A DNA stretch of 30,078 nucleotides from CAZRXG01 sp964603985 (GTDB lineage Bacteria; Chloroflexota; Anaerolineae; Aggregatilineales; UBA3940), in contig CAZRXG010000044.1 in assembly GCA_964603985.1 (NCBI GenBank), positions 1-30,078 of the forward strand. Direction: 5' to 3'. The translations under genes were made by a program, and so were the position numbers. The notes beneath the pieces were generated by a model. It was not told the origin of the DNA and searched no databases. It saw only the letters and a program-made list of their open reading frames with translations. This document shows positions 22,436-29,956 of the stretch, piece after piece. The first letter of the stretch is position 1. Each line of letters starts with the position of its first letter.

Positions 22436-23247
22436 GGCGCACCAGAGGCGGGCGCGTTGGCGGCCAGGCTTTCGAGATAGGCGTCGAACCCGTCGGCGTT
22501 GCAGGCTTCGATGTAGCGCAGCAGCTCGCCGCCCGCCAGGGGGTAAAGTGGGTAGCAGGACGTAGGCCAGGCTCCCTGTGGGGCGTGGACGACGGTGCCG
22601 ACCATCGCCCCGGCGACATCGACGCGCCCGTCGAATCCGTCCACGATCTCCTCGGCAGTGACGATCACCTGCTGCGCGCCCAGCGCCAGCTCAGCGTCGA
22701 CGCCCAGGTTGCCGTTGAGCAGGGCGTTGCCGGAGCGGTCGGCTTTCAGGGCGTGGATGACGGCCACGTCCCAGGCGATGGCGGGGAAGGCGACCACCCG
22801 CTCGCCGGGTCGGTAAGGGTCGTCGATGACCTTCACGTCGGGGCGCAGGCGCGGCAGGTCGGTGCCCAGCCAGCCCAGGCCGGGCATGAAGCTGACTCCG
22901 GCCAGGTGAGCACGAATGCCGTGCGCCAGACTGGCCTCGCTCTCCTCGATGATCCCCAGTTCACCCTGGTTGGCCTTGCGGGTGAACATGGGGGCCAGCC
23001 CGAAGATCTCCAGGCCACAGTAGCAGGATCGAAGGCGCGAGGCAAGTCCCGCCCCGATGAGCAGGTCGCTCTCGTAGCCAGCCGTGAAGCACAGCAGCGT
23101 CAGGTCGATGGGTGGGGAGGGCAGACTCAGCAAGGCCCGCACGAAGGCGACCGGGCGGCGGTACAGCGTGATGCCGCCCAGGGCAAGCGTATCGCCGGGC
23201 CGGACGAGGGCGGCGGCCTCCTCCAGGGAGATCAGCTTATTCTCCAC
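22432..23247 (-). CDS. Class I CoA-transferase-like protein, subunit A type (GctA/IpdA-like)
   Basis: 271 aa, cytoplasmic. Family I CoA-transferase fold: ISLEEAAALVRPGDTLALGG at residues 6-25, the substrate loop YRRPVAFVRALLSL, DLTLLCFTAGYESDLLIGAG, and later FPAIAWDVAVIHALKADRSGNALL and QQVIVTAEEIV, all typical of GctA-type subunits. The subunit acts only with a B subunit. None is next to it, but a matching B-type gene lies at 25131 on the other strand. GTG start at 23247, with AAGGGT about 9 nt upstream. It overlaps the ADP-ribosylglycohydrolase gene by 11 nt and so is probably translated by coupling. It could be a CoA-transferase or a hydrolase of the IpdAB type. Confidence 0.85.
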   Translation of the reverse strand: MENKLISLEEAAALVRPGDTLALGGITLYRRPVAFVRALLSLPSPPIDLTLLCFTAGYESDLLIGAGLASRLRSCYCGLEIFGLAPMFTRKANQGELGIIEESEASLAHGIRAHLAGVSFMPGLGWLGTDLPRLRPDVKVIDDPYRPGERVVAFPAIAWDVAVIHALKADRSGNALLNGNLGVDAELALGAQQVIVTAEEIVDGFDGRVDVAGAMVGTVVHAPQGAWPTSCYPLYPLAGGELLRYIEACNADGFDAYLESLAANAPASGAP

Positions 23248-24187
23248 CGGCAGACCCTTGCGTGAGGCTTTCCTTCCTGGCGGCGAGACGGTTGGCGAGA
23301 TCGGTCAGGTCGTCGCGGTGCTCCAGCCGGTCGATCCAGCCGCGCGGGATGGCGTCGAGGTCGGCCCGGGCGGCGACCAGCCCGCCCGTGACGCAGCCCA
23401 CCGAATCCGAGTCGCCGGGGATATTGACCGCCCGGCGGACGGCACCGACGAAGTCGTTGGAGTAGCGCAGCGCGCAGTAGACGGCCATCGCGACGGCCTC
23501 GACGGCGACCCAGCCGCCGCCGACATTGGTGATGGCGGCCAGCTCATCCGTCCAGTCGATGACCTCCTCGACGTGCGACAGCGCCTCGTGAAGTTCCTCC
23601 GACATGCCCGCGGTGAACTCCAGGGTGCGGCTGACGTACTGCTCAGGTGGCACGCCGTCGAGCGCGAGCTTGACCAGATAGGCTGCAGCAACGGACGAGG
23701 CAACGGCAGCCGGATGTGAGTGGGTCATGAGGCTGGTTGCGTGGGCAACTTCCCGCAGCCGGACGGGGTCGTGCTGGTAGAGATAGCCGATTGGAGCCAC
23801 GCGGATGGCCGAGCCGTTACCCCTGGCGTGGGGTGCCCCCGATTCGCGCCACGAGACGCCCGCCTCCAGGGTTCGCATGGCCTCGGTGACGGTGTGGCCC
23901 GGCGCGCGGGTGTTCTCCGGCGAATTACTCCAGGCGACCAGATGGCGGGTGACGGCACCCATCAGCGGGTCGATGTCGGCCTGCCCGGCCTCGACCAGGG
24001 CTTCGGCAATGGCGACGCTGGTCTGCGTGTCGTCCGTGTACAGGGCGGGGTCGGGCGGCTCCTGGATGCCGTCCTCACCGTAGATGGTTTTGATCTTCTC
24101 CATCCTGAGAAACTCAATCGGCCAGCCGAGCGCGTCGCCCAGCGCAAGGCCGTAGATGATCGCCTGTGCGCGTTCCTTTTCGCTCAT
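23237..24187 (-). CDS. ADP-ribosylglycohydrolase family protein (ARH/DraG)
   Basis: 316 aa. The family removes ADP-ribose from proteins or hydrolyses related ADP-ribosyl compounds using two Mg ions. Motifs: IIYGLALGDALGWPIEFLR near 10-28, the metal site YTDDTQTSVAIAEAL at 50-64, GNGSAIRVAPIGYL, HSHPAAVASSVAAAYLV, and the second metal site near 265, which reads G-D-S-D-S instead of the common G-D-T-D-T but keeps both Asp. The start at 24187 is chosen for GAGGTGACC upstream and for homology beginning at MSEKERAQ; the 39 in-frame residues upstream look non-coding. First gene of a leftward pair with the CoA-transferase-like gene. The substrate is unknown. Confidence 0.9.
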   Translation of the reverse strand: MSEKERAQAIIYGLALGDALGWPIEFLRMEKIKTIYGEDGIQEPPDPALYTDDTQTSVAIAEALVEAGQADIDPLMGAVTRHLVAWSNSPENTRAPGHTVTEAMRTLEAGVSWRESGAPHARGNGSAIRVAPIGYLYQHDPVRLREVAHATSLMTHSHPAAVASSVAAAYLVKLALDGVPPEQYVSRTLEFTAGMSEELHEALSHVEEVIDWTDELAAITNVGGGWVAVEAVAMAVYCALRYSNDFVGAVRRAVNIPGDSDSVGCVTGGLVAARADLDAIPRGWIDRLEHRDDLTDLANRLAARKESLTQGSAGGE

Positions 24188-24338
24188 GGTCACCTCAGGC
24201 AGTTGAGCGGATCGATCCGGATGAAGGTAGTCTACACCATCCGAAAGGGGCGGGGCAAGGCTGCGGTCAGGCTGACAGGCCATCGTCATCGATGTGGGAG
24301 GCATCCGGCAGGCTTTTGACAGGATTCTTACGCGGACG

Positions 24339-24347
24339 TGCTACAAT
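24339..24347 (+). promoter_or_regulatory. Extended -10 promoter upstream of the YugP-like peptidase gene
   Basis: TGC-TACAAT (24339-24347) is an extended -10. A perfect TTGACA lies at 24316-24321, but 20 bp away, longer than optimal. The 219-nt divergent gap also has TAGACT (24229-24234) and TTGCCC (24253-24258) on the minus strand, 18 bp apart, a weaker candidate for the ADP-ribosylglycohydrolase gene. Confidence 0.45.
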
Positions 24348-24406
24348 ATGAATGAGTACCACATGTTGGTAAAATCACAAAGCAGAAGGAGTGTGTACAA
24401 ACCGTC

Positions 24407-25108
24407 ATGCCGTTCTTCTACTGGAACCCTGTTTACTGGATTATCGTAGGCCCGGCGCTGCTGTTTATGCTCTACGCGCAATGGCGCGTTCGGAGCGCCT
24501 ACCGGAAGTGGGCACGCGTCCCGAACGGCCAGGGCACGGTGGGGGTCAGGGCCGCCGAGCAGCTCCTGGCCGAGCAGGGCCTGCACGACGTTCGCATTGA
24601 GGGGATCGCCGGGCAACTGACGGATAACTACGACCCGCGCGACAAGACGCTCCACCTGTCGGAGAGCACGGCGCGGGAGGGATCGGTCGCGGCGCTGGCG
24701 ATCACCGCCCACGAGGTAGGCCACGCGGTGCAGGATGCACGGGGCAACCTGGTCTTCAGGCTGCGCAGCGGCATCATCCCGGTCGTGAACTTCGGCTCTC
24801 AACTGGGGCCGGTGCTGTTCATCATCGGCCTGTTTTTGCAGTTCGGCGTGCTGATGTGGCTGGGCATTGGGTTGTTCTCGCTGGCGTTCATCTTCACGCT
24901 GGTCACGCTTCCGTTGGAGATCGGCGCGTCGGCCAGGGGGATGAAGATGCTTACTACCAGCGGCCTGCTGGTGGGTAACGACGAGCGGCGGGGTGCTCGC
25001 GCCGTCCTGAGCGCGGCTGCGCTGACCTACATCGCCGCCATGCTGACGGCGCTGGCCCAACTGGCATACTACATCTTCCTGGCGTCGGGTCGACGCCGCA
25101 GACGCTGA
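24407..25108 (+). CDS. Membrane zinc metallopeptidase, YugP family
   Basis: 233 aa integral membrane protein. N-terminal helix (VYWIIVGPALLFMLYAQWRV), then a cytoplasmic or membrane-face domain with the zinc motif H102-E-V-G-H106 in ALAITAHEVGHAVQD, preceded by YDPRDKTLHLSESTA typical of the family. Two or three further helices follow (VLFIIGLFLQFGVLMWLGIG, LAFIFTLVTLPLEIGASARG) and a final one near 210-226 before an Arg-rich end. Family members are predicted peptidases with no defined substrate. The ATG at 24407 has its AAGGAG 17 nt away, longer than normal, and no better in-frame start exists. Followed after 22 nt by the CoA-transferase B-type gene. Confidence 0.9.
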   Translation: MPFFYWNPVYWIIVGPALLFMLYAQWRVRSAYRKWARVPNGQGTVGVRAAEQLLAEQGLHDVRIEGIAGQLTDNYDPRDKTLHLSESTAREGSVAALAITAHEVGHAVQDARGNLVFRLRSGIIPVVNFGSQLGPVLFIIGLFLQFGVLMWLGIGLFSLAFIFTLVTLPLEIGASARGMKMLTTSGLLVGNDERRGARAVLSAAALTYIAAMLTALAQLAYYIFLASGRRRRR

Positions 25109-25130
25109 TCACGGAGAAGCACACCTAAAC

Positions 25131-25967
25131 ATGCCCGACCCGCCCCAACCCGCCGCCGGCTACACGGTCGACGAACTGATTAGCGTGTGCATCGCCCACC
25201 AGTTGGAGGACGGTGAGGTGGTCGCCCAGGGGTTGGCGACCCCGCTGGTTGCGGCGGGCTATTTACTGGCAAAGCTCACTCATGCGCCCAACCTGCGCTT
25301 CGCCTCGGCCATCGGGCAGGCCATTTGCGAGGACTGGGCACCGCTCGGTCTGGCGACCGTCGAAGAACTGTGGCTGGGCAAGGCACTGATGGGCCGGGGA
25401 TTCGCCTCGGCTGCGGTCGAGGCACTGCCCGGTCTCGCGCCCAAGGAGTTTTTCCGCCCGGCGCAGATCGACGCGCGGGGGAACTTCAACAACGTCGCCT
25501 TTGGCGAGGATTACCACCGCCCGTACATGCGCCTGCCCGGCACGGGTGGCATCCCCGACGTTACGACGTTCTCCGACCGGGTTTACATCTACGTGCCACG
25601 CCATTCGAAGGTCACGTTTGTCGAGAAGGTGGACTTCGTCAGCGGGCTGGGACACGTCGCCGGGCGGGCGCGGGGCAGCGGGCCGTGCTACTGCATCACC
25701 GACCTGGGGCAGTTCGACTGGGCCGACGGGCGGATGCGCCTCACGACTTACCACCCCGGCGTCACGATGGAGCGCATCCGTCGCAAGACCGGGTTCGATC
25801 TTGAGGTCGCGCCGGACGCTTGCGAAACGCCGCCCCCAAGCGAGGGAGAGGTGCGCCTGCTGCGGGAGGAGATCGACCCGCTGGGTGTCCGCAAGCTTGA
25901 GATGCTGGGCGGGCAGGCCCGCAAAGACCTGATTCGCGCCATCCTGGAGCAGGAAGGGGCACTCTAG
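25131..25967 (+). CDS. Class I CoA-transferase-like protein, subunit B type (GctB/IpdB-like)
   Basis: 278 aa, cytoplasmic. Family features: ELISVCIAHQLEDGEVVAQGLATPLVAAGYLLAKLTHAP at about 15-53, RPAQIDARGNFNNVAFGE near 112-129, the loop LPGTGGIPDVTTFSDRVYIYVPRHSKVTFVEKVDFVSGLGH, and GPCYCITDLGQFDW. In true family I transferases a Glu (S-E-N-G or equivalent) forms the CoA thioester; here the aligned position near residues 59-62 reads S-A-I-G, with no Glu, so hydrolase-like chemistry as in IpdAB is possible. Its probable partner is the A-type gene at 22432. ATG with GGAGAAG about 12 nt upstream. It follows the YugP-like gene by 22 nt and precedes the thioesterase gene. Confidence 0.85.
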   Translation: MPDPPQPAAGYTVDELISVCIAHQLEDGEVVAQGLATPLVAAGYLLAKLTHAPNLRFASAIGQAICEDWAPLGLATVEELWLGKALMGRGFASAAVEALPGLAPKEFFRPAQIDARGNFNNVAFGEDYHRPYMRLPGTGGIPDVTTFSDRVYIYVPRHSKVTFVEKVDFVSGLGHVAGRARGSGPCYCITDLGQFDWADGRMRLTTYHPGVTMERIRRKTGFDLEVAPDACETPPPSEGEVRLLREEIDPLGVRKLEMLGGQARKDLIRAILEQEGAL

Positions 25968-26013
25968 CGCCCCTTATCGCCGATTTCCCCACTCACACGG
26001 GAGCGAGAGCAGC

Positions 26014-26442
26014 ATGCAGTCCGAGAGCCAGCCGTTCGTCGCCGAGACGACGTTCCACGTCCGCTTCGCCGAGACCGACGCCATGGGCATCGTCCATCAC
26101 TCAACATACCTCATCTATTTTGAGGAGGGCCGCAGCGAACTCTCTCGCCAGGGAGGCGCGCCTTACGCGGAGCTTGAGGAGGCCGGGTACTCGCTGGCCG
26201 TCACCAGGGTGGAAGCCCGCTACCTGGCCCCGGCGCGCTACGATCAGCGGATCACCGTCCGCACGTGGGTGGACCAGATCCGCAGCCGCAGCATCACCTT
26301 CGCCTACGAGGTGGTCGATGCCGAGACGCGGCAGACGCTCGTGACGGGTAAAACCAGTCACATCTGCATTGACCACGAGGGGGCGGCCCGGCGCATCCCG
26401 AAGCGCTGGGGCGAGACGATGCAAAAACTGGCCGCGGCCTGA
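26014..26442 (+). CDS. Acyl-CoA thioesterase, YbgC / 4-hydroxybenzoyl-CoA type
   Basis: Hotdog-fold enzyme that hydrolyses acyl-CoA thioesters, 142 aa. The active-site helix reads VRFAETDAMGIVHHSTYLIYFEEGRSEL, with catalytic D22 and the following G-I-V-H-H, where YbgC often has Y or N. The rest of the fold is visible as VEARYLAPARYDQRITVRTWV, RSRSITFAYEVVD and LVTGKTSHICID. The physiological thioester cannot be told. It lies 46 nt after the CoA-transferase B-type gene on the same strand, an arrangement that fits CoA-ester metabolism. ATG with a weak GGGAG about 10 nt upstream. Confidence 0.92.
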   Translation: MQSESQPFVAETTFHVRFAETDAMGIVHHSTYLIYFEEGRSELSRQGGAPYAELEEAGYSLAVTRVEARYLAPARYDQRITVRTWVDQIRSRSITFAYEVVDAETRQTLVTGKTSHICIDHEGAARRIPKRWGETMQKLAAA

Positions 26443-26450
26443 CTTCTGGC

Positions 26451-26478
26451 TTGTAGCATCCCGGAATGTGGGTAGAAT
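26451..26478 (+). promoter_or_regulatory. Promoter of the Ser/Thr kinase gene
   Basis: TTGTAG (26451-26456) and TAGAAT (26473-26478) are separated by 16 bp. The predicted start is about 26485, leaving an 84-nt leader. The leader contains a very strong Shine-Dalgarno-like AAAAGGAGGT (26501-26510) with no ATG, GTG or TTG at a usable distance after it. Confidence 0.5.
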
Positions 26479-26568
26479 AGACCGTAATCACTCCGTCTGG
26501 AAAAGGAGGTAAGGCGGCCTTTCCTGTCGCCGGATTTTAGAGGGGACAGCACCCCGCCGCCTGATCGT

Positions 26569-27759
26569 ATGGCTGAAAACCCTGTTCTCAAGGATCGCTA
26601 CCGCCTGATCGAGCAGATCGGCGCGGGCGGCATGGCGGTGATCTACAAGGCCCAGGACATGGAGCTGGGCCGGTTGGTCGCGGTGAAGGTGCTGCGACCG
26701 AGTCTGGTCGGGGACCCTGAATTTCTGATGCGCTTCAGGCGGGAGGCGCAAGCAGCGGCCAACCTCTCGCATCCCAACATCGTCACCGTGCACGACGTGG
26801 GCCAGGATGGCCCGAAGACCCACTTCATCGTGATGGAGTACGTCGACGGGCAGGACATGAAAAAGTTGATCCGGTCGCGGGAGGAGCCGTTCGGGGTTGA
26901 TGCGGCGCTGGCCATCATCGTCGAGGTGTGCAAGGGGGTTGGATATGCTCACCGGGCCGGGCTTGTCCACTGCGACATCAAGCCGCAAAACATCCTGGTC
27001 ACGCCGGATAACAGCATCAAGGTGACGGACTTCGGCATCGCCCGTGCCCTTTCAAGCGCACAGTCGCTCGAACCCGACAGCGAAGAAGAAGAGATTGTGT
27101 GGGGCAGCCCGCACTACTTCTCGCCTGAGCAGGCTGCCGGTGAGACGCCCACGCCCGCATCTGACGTTTACTCAATCGGCGTGGTGCTGTTCGAGCTGCT
27201 GACCGGGCGGCTGCCCTTCGTGGGCGTGGATTACCGCGAACTGGCACTGGCGCACATCAAGCAGGACCCGCCCTCGCTGATGGATGTCGACCCCGCCCTG
27301 CCCCAGGATCTGGACCGCATCATCCGCAAGGTGCTATCCAAGGAGCCATCTGCCCGCTACCGGACGGCCGATCAACTGGGCCGCATCCTGGAGAAGTACC
27401 GCCAGCGGGGCCAGCAGCCGACCGCGGCCTTTGTTGTCAAGCCCTCGGTCGTGTCATCGCCGCCCCCGGAACCGGAGCCAACCATACGCTCGACCCGGAC
27501 GACGGTGCAGGGTGAGCCTACGATTCCGTCGCTGCCGCCCATCAACATCGGGGCCGTGAGCGGCAGGCCGGTGCAGCGGGAGACGCCCCCTACGACCCGG
27601 CGGCCCAGCTTCGAGCAAGAGGAAGATTACGCCGACGCCATCCCGGAGGACTTGATCCCCGGCGTGGACATCTACGGGATCGCGCTGGGCATCCTGGCGG
27701 CTCTGGTCATCCTGGGCCTGATCCCGCTGTGGCTGGCGGTCCTGAGGCTGGTTCGCTAA
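26569..27759 (+). CDS. Membrane-anchored Hanks-type Ser/Thr protein kinase
   Basis: 396 aa. Kinase domain about 11-278: glycine loop IGAGGMAVIYKAQD (18-30), K40 in VAVKVL, E59 in FRREAQ, catalytic loop VHCDIKPQN with D136 (132-141), DFG at 154-156, and SPHYFSPEQAAGE as the substrate-binding segment. The catalytic loop is H-C-D rather than H-R-D, a non-RD type that may not depend on activation-loop phosphorylation. A P/T/S/R-rich linker (about 285-360) leads to one membrane helix (369-393) with almost nothing after it, so there is no extracellular PASTA sensor. The PP2C phosphatase at 10160 could oppose it. ATG at 26569 with no good ribosome site; no better in-frame start was found. Confidence 0.93.
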   Translation: MAENPVLKDRYRLIEQIGAGGMAVIYKAQDMELGRLVAVKVLRPSLVGDPEFLMRFRREAQAAANLSHPNIVTVHDVGQDGPKTHFIVMEYVDGQDMKKLIRSREEPFGVDAALAIIVEVCKGVGYAHRAGLVHCDIKPQNILVTPDNSIKVTDFGIARALSSAQSLEPDSEEEEIVWGSPHYFSPEQAAGETPTPASDVYSIGVVLFELLTGRLPFVGVDYRELALAHIKQDPPSLMDVDPALPQDLDRIIRKVLSKEPSARYRTADQLGRILEKYRQRGQQPTAAFVVKPSVVSSPPPEPEPTIRSTRTTVQGEPTIPSLPPINIGAVSGRPVQRETPPTTRRPSFEQEEDYADAIPEDLIPGVDIYGIALGILAALVILGLIPLWLAVLRLVR

Positions 27760-27843
27760 CGCTCCACTGCGCCGCAGGCGCGTTGACCTTCACATACAAA
27801 CCCTATCGCCAGCTCTTGATCTCGCCGACAGGATGGGAACGCC

Positions 27844-28899
27844 GTGACCGATTACACCGTCGATAACGAGGAGATGCTCGACTTCCTGGTGGACCTGTTG
27901 AACATCCCCAGCCCGACAGGTTTCCACGAGATGGCAATTGACTATTGCGAAGAAGCCTTCGCGGCGCTGCTCGTGCCCCTGGACATCGCCCGGACCAAAA
28001 AGGGCGCGCTGGTAGCCACCTGGGAAGGAGCCGCCGAAGATGCCCCGCGTGGCCTGACGGCCCACGTCGACACGCTGGGCGCGATGGTACACAAGATCAA
28101 GAATGACGGGCGGCTGAAGCTCACCCAACTGGGCGGCTGGTCGTGGGGGTCGGTTGAGGGGGAAGGCGTGACCATCCACACCCGGTCGGGGAAGACGATA
28201 CGGGGCACGATAATACCGGTCAAAGCCTCGGTGCACATCTACGGGTCGGAGGCGCGCGAGTTCAAGCGAGACGCCGACGCCTACGAGGTGCGCGTCGACG
28301 CGCGGACGCTCTCGGCTGAGACCGCGCGCGAACTGGGGATCGCCCCCGGCGATTTCGTCGCCTTTGACCCCCGCGTGGAGGTGGGCGAGGCGGGCTTCGT
28401 CCGCTCGCGCCACCTGGACGACAAGGCGGGCGTGGCCTGTATCTACGGCGCGGTGAGGGCGCTGGCCGAGGCCAACCTCCAACCTGCCCAGCGGTCGACG
28501 ATCCACCTCAGCAACTACGAGGAGGTCGGGCACGGCGGGGCCAGCGGGTTCCCGGACGACATGGCCGAACTGCTGACGGTGGACATGGCTGCCGCCGGAG
28601 GCCCACAGAACTCCGACGAATTCACGGTCGGGATCTGCGTCAAGGACGCGGGCGGGCCGTATCACATCGAGATGAAGCGGCGGCTGGTCGCGCTGGCCGA
28701 GGAAGCCCGCATCCCCTACAAGCTCGACATTTACCCCTACTACGGCTCCGACGGCGAAGCCTTCTGGCGAGCGGGCGGCGACGTGATCGTCGGGTTGATC
28801 GGCCCCGGTGTGGACGCCTCGCATCACTACGAGCGCACCCATACCGACAGTCTGGTTGCTACGGCGCAGTTGATCGCCGAGTATCTGCTGGCCGGGTAG
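27844..28899 (+). CDS. M42 family metallopeptidase
   Basis: 351 aa cytoplasmic dinuclear-zinc aminopeptidase family (M42, also annotated as endoglucanase-like FrvX). Metal ligands and catalytic residues are in order: H74 and D76 (TAHVDTLGAMV), D192 (SRHLDDKAG), E226-E227 (NYEEVGHG), D247 (LTVDMAA), and the terminal His in SHHYERTH near 327-334. The segment DGRLKLTQLGGWSWGSVEGE, with RGTIIPVKASVHIYG after it, resembles the M42 subgroup found beside NAGGN osmolyte genes, but no such genes are seen here. GTG start at 27844 with AGGATGGGA upstream. It ends 14 nt before azlC, so it may be co-transcribed with it. Confidence 0.92.
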   Translation: MTDYTVDNEEMLDFLVDLLNIPSPTGFHEMAIDYCEEAFAALLVPLDIARTKKGALVATWEGAAEDAPRGLTAHVDTLGAMVHKIKNDGRLKLTQLGGWSWGSVEGEGVTIHTRSGKTIRGTIIPVKASVHIYGSEAREFKRDADAYEVRVDARTLSAETARELGIAPGDFVAFDPRVEVGEAGFVRSRHLDDKAGVACIYGAVRALAEANLQPAQRSTIHLSNYEEVGHGGASGFPDDMAELLTVDMAAAGGPQNSDEFTVGICVKDAGGPYHIEMKRRLVALAEEARIPYKLDIYPYYGSDGEAFWRAGGDVIVGLIGPGVDASHHYERTHTDSLVATAQLIAEYLLAG

Positions 28900-28913
28900 C
28901 CCCTCGAGGCGCG

Positions 28914-29642
28914 ATGTCCCAGGCGCGGCGTTCTTTCCTGCACGGGTTACGTGACATGCTCCCCCTGCTGGTGGGGGTGTTCCCTTTTGGCGTCATCTAC
29001 GGCCTGCTGGCCCGCTCGGCGGGGTTGAGCGTTGCACAGTCACAACTGATGTCGGCGCTGGTTTTCGCCGGGTCGGCGCAGTTTGTCGCCGCCGAGCTTT
29101 TCGCCAGCGGGACCAGTGGAGTGATCATCGTCCTGACGACGCTGACGCTCAACCTGCGGCACATGCTGTACGGTGCCTCGTTTGGCCCGATTGTGCGCCG
29201 GTGGAGCGGCGGCTGGAAGGCCCTGCTCGCTTTCCTGCTCACCGACGAGGCCTACGCCGTGATGATCACCCAGGTCACGCGGCAGCCGGATATGCCGCAC
29301 ATGCGCTGGTACTGCCTGGCGGCGGGGCTGGGACTCTTCGTCCCCTGGCAGATCGCAACCGCGCTCGGCATCTTCGCCGAGGCCCGCATCCCCAACCCGG
29401 AGGCGCTCGGCCTGGATTTCACGCTGATCGTCACGTTTATCGGCCTGATGGTCCCCACGCTGGTAGATCGCCCCGGTGTCCTGGCCGCTCTCGCGGCGGG
29501 TGCTGTGGCGGTTCTGCTGGTGGGCCTGCCGCACAACCTGGGGTTGATCGCCGCCGCGCTGGTCGGCGTGGCAGCCGGGATGGTGGCCGAGAGCGTCTTC
29601 CCGGTGGCCGACTCTGAGCAGCAGACGGAGGGTGTGGCATGA
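28914..29642 (+). CDS. azlC: AzlC family branched-chain amino acid exporter, large subunit
   Basis: 242 aa, about 5-6 membrane helices. AzlC hallmarks: RDMLPLLVGVFPFGVIYGLLARSAGLSVAQ, MSALVFAGSAQFVAAELFASG, TLTLNLRHMLYGASFGP and FLLTDEAYAVMI. With AzlD it exports branched-chain or related amino acids; in B. subtilis it confers azaleucine resistance. The ATG at 28914 is 14 nt after the M42 gene, with a weak ribosome site inside CCCTCGAGG. Its stop codon overlaps the azlD start (ATGA), a sign of translational coupling and equal production of the two subunits. Confidence 0.95.
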   Translation: MSQARRSFLHGLRDMLPLLVGVFPFGVIYGLLARSAGLSVAQSQLMSALVFAGSAQFVAAELFASGTSGVIIVLTTLTLNLRHMLYGASFGPIVRRWSGGWKALLAFLLTDEAYAVMITQVTRQPDMPHMRWYCLAAGLGLFVPWQIATALGIFAEARIPNPEALGLDFTLIVTFIGLMVPTLVDRPGVLAALAAGAVAVLLVGLPHNLGLIAAALVGVAAGMVAESVFPVADSEQQTEGVA

Positions 29643-29956
29643 GTGTCTGGGTAACCATCATCGGCATGGCGCTGGTCACGTACCTCACACGCGTGACGAT
29701 GATCGCCGCGCTGGGACGGGGCGAGATCCCCCGCCCGGTGACGCGCGGTTTGCGGTACGTGCCGCCCGCCGTGCTGACGGCGATCATCGCGCCTGGGCTC
29801 CTGCGCCCGGCGGGCACGTTTGACCTCAGCCTGAGCAACGCCCACCTGATCGCGGGTGTGGTGTCGATGGTGGTCGCCTGGCGGACAAAGAACGTCTTCC
29901 TGACGATTGTGGCCGGGATGGGGGTCTTCTGGGTATTGGAGTTTCTGGTGCTATGA
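29639..29956 (+). CDS. azlD: AzlD family branched-chain amino acid exporter, small subunit
   Basis: 105 aa, about 3-4 membrane helices. Typical features: VTIIGMALVTYLTRVTMIA at the N-terminus with the conserved T-Y-L-T-R, then PRPVTRGLRYVPPAVLTAIIAPGLL and HLIAGVVSMVVAWRTKNVFLTIVAGMGVFW. It forms the exporter with AzlC. It starts within the ATGA overlap at the end of azlC, and its own stop overlaps the next gene in the same way. Confidence 0.95.
   Translation: MSVWVTIIGMALVTYLTRVTMIAALGRGEIPRPVTRGLRYVPPAVLTAIIAPGLLRPAGTFDLSLSNAHLIAGVVSMVVAWRTKNVFLTIVAGMGVFWVLEFLVL

Noticed and set aside
23237..24304. Longer start for the ADP-ribosylglycohydrolase (355 aa)
   Set aside because: The extra N-terminal residues lack family similarity and the internal ATG at 24187 has a good ribosome site directly upstream.
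27790..28842. 350-aa open frame opposite the M42 peptidase gene
   Set aside because: Shadow of the real gene; low-complexity composition and no motif. The same holds for the long antisense frames at 8715-9794, 21188-22315, 11191-12210 and 17717-18502, and for 1528-2382 opposite pgi.
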